DNA of 23,797 bases. Source: JALZHR01 sp036388635 (GTDB taxonomy: Bacteria > Acidobacteriota > Blastocatellia > Pyrinomonadales > Pyrinomonadaceae). Numbering within the stretch: the first letter of the stretch is position 1; every line of letters begins with the position of its first letter. The notes beneath the pieces were generated by a model. The model ran no database searches and was not told the DNA's origin. It saw only the letters and a list, made by a program, of their open reading frames with translations. Of this stretch, positions 7,453-14,780 are shown piece after piece. The stretch lies in contig DASVRL010000299.1 of assembly GCA_036388635.1 (NCBI GenBank), positions 1 through 23,797 on the forward strand. The letters run 5' to 3'. A program made the translations under genes and the position numbers.

Positions 7453-7920
7453 ATGAAAATTACGGCGGCAATTTTAATTTTATTTTTCAGCTATAATCTG
7501 GCGCTGGCGTGCAGCTGTCAAAGCCCGAATGATGCGGCTAAAGATGCCGCCGTGCGAAGTTCGCCGGTCATCTTTCAGGGAAAAGTGGTTTCAATAAATC
7601 GCGGCTGGTTTTCTCAATCGACCGACGTCGAGGTAAAATTTCAGGTCCTGCGAGCTTGGAAAGGCGTCGAGACGAATGAAGTCATAGTCAAAACTTCGGC
7701 GCATTCTTCTGCCTGCGGTTATTCTTTTAAAGAAGATTCGACCTACACTGTTTATGCCTACGGAAATCCTTCCATGACAAATACCTGTACAATGCTGACG
7801 GTTGACGAAAACCGCGTCCGGCAATCTCTGGGCGAAGGTCGAGTTTTTGAAAATTCACCTTCACAACAGGAAAATTTTTTCGGCTGGTTCTGGCAAAAAT
7901 TCACTTCGATTTTCTCATAA
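7453..7920 (+). CDS. Secreted TIMP-like cysteine-containing protein
   Basis: A 155-residue protein. Residues 1-19 are a signal peptide ending in a clean ALA cleavage motif, so the mature protein would begin Cys-Ser-Cys. A lipobox is not matched. The mature chain has cysteines at 1, 3, 69 and 93. Metalloproteinase inhibitors of the TIMP family have an N-terminal CxC with disulfides to cysteines near 70 and 99, a close parallel. The segment VIFQGKVVSINRG followed by VEVKFQVLRAWKG fits the small beta-barrel (OB-fold) core of TIMP-like domains. It begins 6 bases after the anti-sigma stop, with TAAGG overlapping that stop, so it is the third gene of the sigma operon. Protease inhibition is inferred, not shown. 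Confidence 0.85.
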   Translation: MKITAAILILFFSYNLALACSCQSPNDAAKDAAVRSSPVIFQGKVVSINRGWFSQSTDVEVKFQVLRAWKGVETNEVIVKTSAHSSACGYSFKEDSTYTVYAYGNPSMTNTCTMLTVDENRVRQSLGEGRVFENSPSQQENFFGWFWQKFTSIFS

Positions 7921-8003
7921 CCTCGAAAGCAAAAACGATTGTCTAAATTCGCGCTTGTTCGCGCTTCGCAAAAATCTTTCCAACTTCCTGAATAAAGGCT
8001 AAA

Positions 8004-9980
8004 ATGAAACGTATGAAAGCAGTATTTCTTTTGTGTCTTTTGTGCTTTTTCGCGGCGATTTCCGTCGGCGCGCAGCCGGTGTGGCAGGCGAATCTCGACG
8101 GCAAAGTTCGGTTTTATCAAACCACCGATTTCGGAATTATGCTGGCGGGCAGCGAAAATTCGCTTTTCGCGCTGGACGGGCAAACCGGCGACCGGCTCTG
8201 GCGCAGGCAGCACAGAGGCTTGGACGAAACTTCGATCACGCCGATTCCCGGCACCGATTTGATTTTGCTTTCGCTCGACGAAGGCGACAAATCGCGCGTC
8301 GAAGCGATTGATTTGCTGTCGGGCGCGACGCTCTGGCGCAGCGATAAAGTCAAAGGCGACGTGATGCAGCTGGCGGTCGAGCCCGAAGCGGATTTGCTCG
8401 CCGTCGTGCTGGTCAAAAAAGCGAAAGGCAGCATCGGCGAAGAATTGAAACGCTCGCCGCAAATCCACGTTCTGCGCCTTTCGGACGGCGCAGAGCTTTG
8501 GAAAAAAGAGCTTGAATCCGACGTCGAGATGATGCCCTCGCGCTTCGGCGAAAATTTGGGCGAAATTCCTTTTACGCTCGACAATTACCGACCGCCTTTG
8601 ATGCTCGACGGCAGACTTTATCTTTTTTACGAAGGCGCGACCGCTTATGACGCACGCACCGGAAAAGAGGGCGAGCGCGAGCAATTTAAAATCAACGAAG
8701 GCGGTTTGGCTTTGACCGAATCCGACCCGGTTTTTGACGAAAAATACATTTACACTTCCGGCAGAGGCAAAGTGCGCGCGATAAACCGGCAGAGCGGAAA
8801 AGTCGAATGGGAAGCGAAAGATTTGGGCGTCACGCCGGAAATGGCGGTCGTCGGAAACATTTTGTATGTCAGAACCGGCGGGCAATTCACGCGCATCGAA
8901 GATGGCGAAACGGAAGAAAAAGGCTCGTTCGGCGTTTCGGCAATCGACACGAAAAACGGCAAAACCATCTGGCGCTACAAAGGCGCGGACAAAGGTTTGA
9001 CGAATTTTGTTTTCGCCGACGCGAGCCGGATTCTGGTCGCCGACAAAGACGATTTAATCACGATTGACGCGCGCACGGGAAAGAAAATTTCGGATTTTGA
9101 ACACGAGGTTGAAAAAGCACAGTTTGTTTTGATAAACGAGCGCGGCGAAGCGGTGGTCGGCGGCAAAGACGAAATCGCCGCCTTTCAAATTCAAAACTCA
9201 AACTTCAAAGCGAAAAATAATTCCGGATTTCAAATTTCAGATTCAGGATTTCAAAATTCCTTTGTCGAAGACGAAAACCCGAACGAGGTCTGGCGCGTCA
9301 AACACAAAGCGCCTGCGCGCGGCGTTTTCCGAATTGTGGCGGGGATCGCGCTGCGCGCCGCCGCGCTTTATTTTCGCTACGGCGGGCTGGCGACTTCCGT
9401 CTTAAACGTCGCGCGCGGGGCAAATCTGGCGCGCACGGTTCTCAGCTTACGCTGGTCGGGTTTGAAATCGCGTTTTTCTTCGTTTGATTTGACGACGCTT
9501 GCTTCGAATTCCGTAAAAAACTACGTGACGAACCGCATCAGCGTTTTCGGAATCGCCTCGCGAACGCCGAATCTTTTAAATCGATTAAACGGTTTGCAGG
9601 TCAATATCCCGACCGCTTCGAGCGTGCGCGGGAAAATCATCGGCGGCGCAATCAATCGCGTGACGCCTTCGCGCAGCGAGGTGCAGGAAAGCCTGCTCGA
9701 GCGTCTCGACCCGGTGCGGCAGGTCGAAAAGCTTTCCGATTATTTCCTGCGCCGCAAGCGTCTCGCCGACCTTCGCGGAAATTATATGTATTTTTACACG
9801 GATTTACCGAAGCCTTTCGATAAAAAAGGCTTGGTCGGCGTCAACGTTCACACCGGAAAAGACGCGCGCTTTATTCTCGTTTCCGAACCGGACGCCCGTT
9901 TTACGAGCGACGAAACCGCCGGTTTGCTTTACTCGGCTGACGGCAGCCGCTTGCAGGCGTTTGACGTTTTGGACAGATGA
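8004..9980 (+). CDS. Secreted PQQ-type beta-propeller protein with helical insert
   Basis: A 658-residue protein with a signal peptide of about 23 residues ending VGAQ. Residues 25-390 hold beta-propeller blades of the PQQ/WD type, with repeated motifs such as ALDGQTGDRLWRR, VRAINRQSGKVEWEA and AIDTKNGKTIWRY. Residues 394-420 are a repeat-encoded stretch (FQIQNSNF, FQISDSGFQ). Residues 441-590 are a basic, helical region with a hydrophobic segment (VFRIVAGIALRAAALYF). A final blade at about 592-657 may close the propeller. The role is probably scaffold or binding outside the cytoplasm; no catalytic signature was found. AAAGG at 7994-7998 supports the ATG at 8004; an in-frame ATG at 8013 is also possible. 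A strong inverted repeat follows the stop. Confidence 0.88.
   Translation: MKRMKAVFLLCLLCFFAAISVGAQPVWQANLDGKVRFYQTTDFGIMLAGSENSLFALDGQTGDRLWRRQHRGLDETSITPIPGTDLILLSLDEGDKSRVEAIDLLSGATLWRSDKVKGDVMQLAVEPEADLLAVVLVKKAKGSIGEELKRSPQIHVLRLSDGAELWKKELESDVEMMPSRFGENLGEIPFTLDNYRPPLMLDGRLYLFYEGATAYDARTGKEGEREQFKINEGGLALTESDPVFDEKYIYTSGRGKVRAINRQSGKVEWEAKDLGVTPEMAVVGNILYVRTGGQFTRIEDGETEEKGSFGVSAIDTKNGKTIWRYKGADKGLTNFVFADASRILVADKDDLITIDARTGKKISDFEHEVEKAQFVLINERGEAVVGGKDEIAAFQIQNSNFKAKNNSGFQISDSGFQNSFVEDENPNEVWRVKHKAPARGVFRIVAGIALRAAALYFRYGGLATSVLNVARGANLARTVLSLRWSGLKSRFSSFDLTTLASNSVKNYVTNRISVFGIASRTPNLLNRLNGLQVNIPTASSVRGKIIGGAINRVTPSRSEVQESLLERLDPVRQVEKLSDYFLRRKRLADLRGNYMYFYTDLPKPFDKKGLVGVNVHTGKDARFILVSEPDARFTSDETAGLLYSADGSRLQAFDVLDR
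9183..9263 (+). repeat. Translated short-period repeat inside the propeller gene
   Basis: The tract is AT-rich and built from variants of TTCAAA and GGATTTCAAA, with GGATTTCAAA occurring twice (once followed by TTTCAG). It is read in frame as Phe-Gln-Ile-x-Asn/Asp-Ser units. The composition differs sharply from the flanking coding sequence and resembles the intergenic 7-base repeats in this window. Confidence 0.65.
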
Positions 9981-9988
9981 GACTATTA

Positions 9989-10078
9989 GAACGCGGAACG
10001 ATGAACGATGAATTAAGAAAACGAAACGGAGAAATTGCAATTCATCGTTCATCATTCATCGTTCATCGTTCCGCGTTC
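9989..10078. terminator. 25-bp perfect inverted repeat, likely terminator of the propeller gene
   Basis: The arms at 9989-10013 and 10054-10078 are perfect 25-base complements (GAACGCGGAACGATGAACG on the left) with a 40-base loop. The units ATGAACG/GATGAACG repeat with a near 7-base period. The arm ends just before the stop codon of the convergent minus-strand gene. A T6 run at 10083-10088 follows on the plus strand, so it could end transcription of the propeller gene. In the minus direction no T-run follows. Confidence 0.7.
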
Positions 10079-10079
10079 A

Positions 10080-12536
10080 TCATTTTTTGAGAAATTCGTT
10101 CAAATCGCGCACAAACATTTCCGGTTTCTCCCAATGCGGCGAATGTCCGGTTTCGGGATATACTTTCAAAGTCGAATTGGAAATTTTCGCTTTGAGCAAA
10201 TCCTGCTCGCCGCGCAGGAAAACATTTTCCTTATCGCCCCATAAAATCAGCGTCGGCGTTTTGATTTTGCCGAGCTTCGGTTTGTAATCCTCGGCAATTA
10301 CGCCCGCCAGCGCCGCCTGCCAGATGCGCGCGGGCAGCTTCAGACTTTGTTTAACCACACCGTTAATAAATTCGTCCGGCAGGCTTTCAGCGCTGGTGCT
10401 GACCTGAAAATCGCGTGCGAATTTTTCGTCAACCGGGTCTTTCAGGTTATTAACCGTCTTTTGTAAATCCAGCGTGACGTCGTTGCGCCCCGTCGTCGCC
10501 GTCCCGATGAGAACGAGTTTTTCGATTCGCTGCGGCGCGTCCAAAACGGTCTGCATCGCCACAAAGCTTCCCATCGAATGCCCGACAACAATCGCTTTCT
10601 TGATATTTTTCGCGTCCATAAACGCGATGACATCGGCGGCGAAATTCTTCATCGCGTAGCCTTTTTCCGGGCGGTCGCTGTCGCCGTGACCGCGCTGGTC
10701 GAGCGCGTAAACGCGATATTTTTTATCGAGCAGCGGCAGAATACGGCTGTATGAAAACCACGAATCCGTAAAGCCGTGAATCAAAATAATCGGCTCGCCG
10801 TTCGCCTCGCCCTGCTCGGCGTAGTGCATACGAATTCCGGTTTTCAGATTCACCTCGCCGAATTTCCACGTCTGCGCCGTTTTATTTGCGGATTGATACA
10901 AACTTTCGACGGTCAATTTCGTGTCGGCTTTTTCCCAGGCTTTTTCAAATTCGCGCCGAATCATCTGCGCCGAAGCCGTTTTGCCCTGTTTATTCAGCGC
11001 TTCGGCTAAGCCGAACAAAGCGCGACCGTTTCGCGGATGTTTGGCAAGCTCGGCGCGATAAACGTTTTCGGCTTCAACATATTCGCCGTTTATCAATAAA
11101 GCTCTGCCGAGCCACTCGCGCACCGGCAAATCCCAATCGGGCGGCTCGTTGTAATTAACTGCGTCTTCCACCGCAACGGCTTTTCGCAAAAGCTCAATCG
11201 CCGTTTTCTTATCGCCGCGCGCCAGAGCGATTTCGCCCGCCAGCAATTCTTCGGCGACTTTTAAAACGCCGCGCGCCGTGCTGTTGCCGAAACCGGTTTC
11301 CGGCGAAATGATTTTTATTTTTTCGCCGAGCGCCGTTACTTCTTTTTCCGCCTCAGCCGGTTTGCCGTTTTCGGCAAACGCCAGACCGCGCGCCAGATGC
11401 CAGAATCCGCCCGTAATGCGCAGATCGCTTTCCGGCTGCGGGTATTTCATAATCTCGTCCCATTTCCGGAAACGCACCAGCGTAACGAGCGTGTAAGGCG
11501 AAAACATTTCGAGCATCGGCATCATTTTCAAGTGCGGGCGGACGTTCGCTTCAAGCTCGCGCGCCTGTTTGACGGCTTCGGCGTATTGCCCGTTCATCGC
11601 GCTGGCGGCTGAGAGAAAATGGATGTTGTGGTTGTAATACATTATCGTGTAAACGCCCTGCGCGCCGGTTTTCCGCATAAACCGGCGGTCGGCTTGAATG
11701 GCGTCGGCGTTTGATTTCGCGGCTTCGACGTAATCGCCGGTGCGAATGTAGATGTGCGAGGGCATATGGACGAGATGACCGGCATTCGGCGCGAGCAAGC
11801 CGAGACGCATCGCGCTCGCCAGCGCTCGCTCCGGGTTCGGGCTGGCTTCGACGGCGTGAATGTAATAATGATTCGCGCCCGTGTGGCTTGAGTCGCGTTT
11901 TAAAACGCTTTCCAGAACGGCGATGATTTCCAGAGTGCCTTCGGCGGGTTTGCCGTCCGGCGACCAGAGCTGCCACGGGCGCAGATTCATCAGGCTTTCG
12001 GCGTAAAGCGTCGCCGCATCGAGGTCGTCCGGGTATTTTTTGACCAGCTCGCCCATCGCCGTTTTGTAATCGAGCGCGAGTTTTTTCTGGTCGGTTTGCG
12101 GATTTTCCGAATAGCGTCTGGTTAAGGCGGCGATATAAGCGCGTTCGATTTCCGACGCTTTCGGCGCGAGCGCAATCGCTTTTTGCAAATCCGCATAAGC
12201 TTCTTTGAGCTGCGCGGCGTCGGCGGTCAGATTGTAGTTCGAGCCGAGCGCGAGCGCGCTTCCCCAGTACGCCATCGCCAGATTTGCGTCGAGCGCGGCG
12301 GCGCGGCGGAAAGATTTTATCGCTTCCTCGTGATTAAAGCCGTAGAGATACGCCAAGCCCTGATTGAAGAATTTTTGCGCCTCCTGATTAAGGGTCGAAA
12401 CCGGATGGTCGACTTTTCCAAGCCCTTCGTCCAGCATTGCCTGTTTTGTTTCGGTTTGTTTCTGGTCGTGATTGCCGTGCTGACCGAAAACGAAAACGGG
12501 AAATATAAGCAAAAATAAAATGATTAAAAATTTCAT
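10080..12536 (-). CDS. Secreted TPR protein fused to an alpha/beta hydrolase
   Basis: An 818-residue protein from the ATG at 12536. An AAGGAG site at 12548-12543, 6 bases upstream, fixes this start over an in-frame ATG at 12554. Residues 1-18 are a signal peptide ending VFG. About 45-535 is a TPR solenoid (FNHEEAIKSFRRAAALDANL, MPSHIYIRTGDYVEAA, ALFGLAEALNKQGKTA). From about 545 an alpha/beta hydrolase domain follows: HGFTDSW for the oxyanion hole, GHSMGS with Ser654, Asp768 in LWGDKEN and His798 in TGHSPHWE, a complete triad of the epoxide-hydrolase/haloperoxidase type. Joining the two makes an unusually large secreted enzyme, with the TPR part perhaps recruiting a partner. The substrate is unknown. 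It stands alone, divergent from the M28 peptidase gene. Confidence 0.9.
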   Translation of the reverse strand: MKFLIILFLLIFPVFVFGQHGNHDQKQTETKQAMLDEGLGKVDHPVSTLNQEAQKFFNQGLAYLYGFNHEEAIKSFRRAAALDANLAMAYWGSALALGSNYNLTADAAQLKEAYADLQKAIALAPKASEIERAYIAALTRRYSENPQTDQKKLALDYKTAMGELVKKYPDDLDAATLYAESLMNLRPWQLWSPDGKPAEGTLEIIAVLESVLKRDSSHTGANHYYIHAVEASPNPERALASAMRLGLLAPNAGHLVHMPSHIYIRTGDYVEAAKSNADAIQADRRFMRKTGAQGVYTIMYYNHNIHFLSAASAMNGQYAEAVKQARELEANVRPHLKMMPMLEMFSPYTLVTLVRFRKWDEIMKYPQPESDLRITGGFWHLARGLAFAENGKPAEAEKEVTALGEKIKIISPETGFGNSTARGVLKVAEELLAGEIALARGDKKTAIELLRKAVAVEDAVNYNEPPDWDLPVREWLGRALLINGEYVEAENVYRAELAKHPRNGRALFGLAEALNKQGKTASAQMIRREFEKAWEKADTKLTVESLYQSANKTAQTWKFGEVNLKTGIRMHYAEQGEANGEPIILIHGFTDSWFSYSRILPLLDKKYRVYALDQRGHGDSDRPEKGYAMKNFAADVIAFMDAKNIKKAIVVGHSMGSFVAMQTVLDAPQRIEKLVLIGTATTGRNDVTLDLQKTVNNLKDPVDEKFARDFQVSTSAESLPDEFINGVVKQSLKLPARIWQAALAGVIAEDYKPKLGKIKTPTLILWGDKENVFLRGEQDLLKAKISNSTLKVYPETGHSPHWEKPEMFVRDLNEFLKK

Positions 12537-12542
12537 ATAAAT

Positions 12543-12548
12543 CTCCTT
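12543..12548 (-). promoter_or_regulatory. Shine-Dalgarno deciding the TPR-hydrolase start
   Basis: On the minus strand this reads AAGGAG, 6 bases before the ATG at 12536. It is the best ribosome-binding site in the window and selects the MKFLIIL start, which also gives a clean signal peptide. Confidence 0.75.
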
Positions 12549-12740
12549 TTCCAAAGATGAAAAGCCGTTTAAGCTTATCTAAATTAAAAGACGGAAAAAC
12601 TCGTCGGGAGCGGACATCTTTTTGAAAATTTATGAGGCGACGGCGACGGGCGGCTTTTTGATTGCCGGTTTTCCATTGCGCGGCGCGGCAGATTTGCATT
12701 ACATTTATAAAACAAACCAACCCGGAAACCGTAAATTTTT
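12549..12740. other. Divergent promoter region between TPR-hydrolase and M28 genes
   Basis: It should hold promoters for both genes. On the plus strand TATAAA at 12706-12711 is a plausible -10 box 29 bases before the M28 ATG, but no -35 lies at the right spacing. No repeat of the kinds seen elsewhere is visible. Confidence 0.35.
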
Positions 12741-14111
12741 ATGACCAGACAAATATTCGCCGGCATCGTTTTCGTCATCGCTTTCTCGACGCTAATCGGC
12801 GCGCAGAAAACAAATAAGTCTAGCAGCAGCGCGAGACTTCAGCCCGAAATTCAAAAAATGCTGCGCGAGATTTCCGCCAAACGCATCGAAGCCGACATTC
12901 GCCGGCTCGCCGGTTTCGGCACGCGCAATACGCTTTCCGAGCAGGATAACCCGACGCGCGGAATCGGCGCGGCGCGCGATTGGATTTACAGTGAATTTAA
13001 CAAAATCAGCGCCGATTGCGGAAATTGTTTGCAGGTCGAAAAACAAACGTTTCTCCAGCCGAAAGCCAATCGCGTCCCCGAACCGACGAATCTGACAAAC
13101 GTCGTCGCCACTTTGCGCGGCGCGGGCGACCCCGAAAGAATTTACGTCGTTTCCGGTCATTACGATTCGATGTGCACTTTGCCGACCGACGCGAAATGCG
13201 ACGCGCCGGGCGCGAACGACGACGCTTCCGGCACGGCGGCGGTTATCGAAATGGCGCGCGTGATGTCGAAACGAAAATTCGACGCGACGATTGTTTTTAT
13301 GACCGTCGCGGGCGAGGAACAGGGACTTTTAGGCGCGGCGTATTTCGCGCAGCAGGCGCAAGAGAAAAAATTGAACATCGAAGCGATGTTTACCAACGAC
13401 ATCATCGGCGGCGTGACGACTTTTAAAACGGCGGCTAACCGGCAAACCGTCCGCGTATTTTCGGAAGGCGTTCCGTCAAACGAGACCGAGCAGCAGGCAA
13501 ACACGCGGCGCGGAACCGGCGGCGAAAACGATTCGGCTTCGCGCCAGCTCGCCCGATTCGTCAAGGAAACCGCCGATTTATACTCGCCGCGATTCCGGGT
13601 GATGATGGTTTACCGGCGCGACCGATACCTGCGTGGCGGCGACCACATTCCGTTTCTCGAACGCGGGTTTACTGCCGTTCGCATCACGGAAACAAACGAA
13701 GATTACGACCACCAGCATCAAAACGTCCGCACGGAAAACGGGAAATTTTACGGCGACACGCCCGAATACGTCGATTTTGAATACGTGGCGAATGTCGCGC
13801 GCGTCAATGCCGCAAGTCTCGCGCGTCTGGCTCTCGCGCCCGCGCGTCCGAAAAACGTCGGAATGGTCACGGCGCGTCTGGGAAACGACACGGAACTGAA
13901 ATGGGATGCCGGAACGGAAACCGATTTGGCGGGCTATGAAATCGTCTGGCGCGACACGATTTCGCCCGTCTGGACAAATTCGCAAAGCGTCGGAAACGTC
14001 ACCAATTTTGTGATGAAAGCAATGTCGAAAGACAATTATTTTTTCGGCGTTCGCGCCGTCGATAAAGACGGAAACAAAAGTCCGGTCAGTTTTCCGAAAC
14101 CTGTCCGGTAG
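12741..14111 (+). CDS. Secreted M28 family metallopeptidase with C-terminal Fn3-like domain
   Basis: A 456-residue zinc peptidase. Residues 1-20 form a signal peptide ending LIGAQ. The M28 metal ligands and catalytic residues are all present: His140 (GHYDS), bridging Asp160 (ANDDASG), Glu192 with Glu193 (GEEQG), Asp220 (FTNDI) and His326 (DHQHQ). M28 enzymes use two zinc ions and act as aminopeptidases or carboxypeptidases. A fibronectin-III-like domain at about 375-455 (ELKWDAGTETDLAGYEIVWR, FFGVRAVDKDGNKS) probably binds surfaces or partners. Paired cysteines near 93 and 96 and near 143 and 151 may form disulfides. It probably degrades peptides in the periplasm or outside. DUF1569 follows after 10 bases, so the two likely share a transcript. 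No strong Shine-Dalgarno is seen. Confidence 0.94.
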   Translation: MTRQIFAGIVFVIAFSTLIGAQKTNKSSSSARLQPEIQKMLREISAKRIEADIRRLAGFGTRNTLSEQDNPTRGIGAARDWIYSEFNKISADCGNCLQVEKQTFLQPKANRVPEPTNLTNVVATLRGAGDPERIYVVSGHYDSMCTLPTDAKCDAPGANDDASGTAAVIEMARVMSKRKFDATIVFMTVAGEEQGLLGAAYFAQQAQEKKLNIEAMFTNDIIGGVTTFKTAANRQTVRVFSEGVPSNETEQQANTRRGTGGENDSASRQLARFVKETADLYSPRFRVMMVYRRDRYLRGGDHIPFLERGFTAVRITETNEDYDHQHQNVRTENGKFYGDTPEYVDFEYVANVARVNAASLARLALAPARPKNVGMVTARLGNDTELKWDAGTETDLAGYEIVWRDTISPVWTNSQSVGNVTNFVMKAMSKDNYFFGVRAVDKDGNKSPVSFPKPVR

Positions 14112-14121
14112 GAAAAAAGTT

Positions 14122-14574
14122 ATGAGCTTATTTGATGAACAGAAATGCCGCGCGGTTATTAATCGAATCAACCGTCTGACGCCCGAAAGCAAAGCTCTCT
14201 GGGGCAAAATGAACGTCAGCGAGATGCTCTGTCACTGCGCCGACGGCTTGCGAATGGCAACGGGCGAGCGCGAGGTGGCGGATAAAAGCAATTTCCTGTT
14301 TCGCACGATTTTAAAGCCGCTCGTCATTTATGCGTTGCCGATGCCGAAAGGCGCGCCGACTGCCAAAGAGATTAATCCTATGATTGACGGGACCAAGCCG
14401 ACCGACTTTGAAGCCGACCGGCAAGCCTTGATTTCCTGCATCGAAAATATGTGCTCGCTGCTGGAAAATCACGCGTGGGCGCCGCACGCCGCGTTCGGAA
14501 AAATGAACCGCAAACAATGGGGACTTCTCGCGCATAAACACATCGACCATCATCTGAAACAATTCGGCGCGTAG
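14122..14574 (+). CDS. DUF1569 (DinB-like) domain protein
   Basis: A 150-residue protein matching the DUF1569 pattern within the DinB-like four-helix fold. It has WGKMNVSEMLCHCADGLRMA near the start with His38, and a C-terminal HKHIDHHLKQFG with His138, His140, His143 and His144, which could bind a metal. DinB-like proteins are often thiol-dependent transferases or metal-binding proteins of unknown role. No signal peptide is present, so it is probably cytoplasmic. It begins 10 bases after the M28 peptidase stop, with only the purine-rich GGAAAAAAG upstream, and is probably translated from the same message. Its function cannot be told from context. Confidence 0.88.
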   Translation: MSLFDEQKCRAVINRINRLTPESKALWGKMNVSEMLCHCADGLRMATGEREVADKSNFLFRTILKPLVIYALPMPKGAPTAKEINPMIDGTKPTDFEADRQALISCIENMCSLLENHAWAPHAAFGKMNRKQWGLLAHKHIDHHLKQFGA

Positions 14575-14659
14575 CTCTAATTGCGACGGATTAATCAGCG
14601 GCGATGAGGATGGAAATACCGGCGGATATTAATGGCAATTCCGTAATTAGAGTTGGTTT

Positions 14660-14763
14660 AAAGTGAAAAAGTGAAAAAGTGAAAAGGTGAAAAGGTGAAA
14701 AGGCGAAAAAGAATTGCTGATTTCGCTTTGTCTTTCCTTTTCGCCTCTTCGCTTTTTCACTTT
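14660..14763. repeat. GTGAAAA-type repeats in inverted orientation
   Basis: The left half has tandem GTGAAAAA/GTGAAAAG/GCGAAAAA units (14660-14713) and the right half has their complements. The arms AAAGTGAAAAAG (14660-14671) and CTTTTTCACTTT (14752-14763) pair perfectly, and AGGCGAAAA (14701-14709) pairs with TTTTCGCCT (14738-14746). It lies between convergent genes and could end transcription from either side. Confidence 0.75.
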
Positions 14764-14780
14764 CGAAATCGCCGTTCTCA

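Noticed and set aside
7758..8885. Long open frame on the minus strand opposite the TIMP-like and propeller genes (375 codons)
   Set aside because: It overlaps two convincing plus-strand genes, has an Arg/Phe-rich composition with no domain, and is explained by the codon bias of the sense strand.
12625..12700. Third copy of the GGC-rich dispersed repeat
   Set aside because: Only the GGC/GGCGGC composition is shared; the later blocks are absent.
14660..14763. CRISPR-like array
   Set aside because: The units are 7-8 bases, directly adjacent, with no spacers of regular length and no cas genes nearby.
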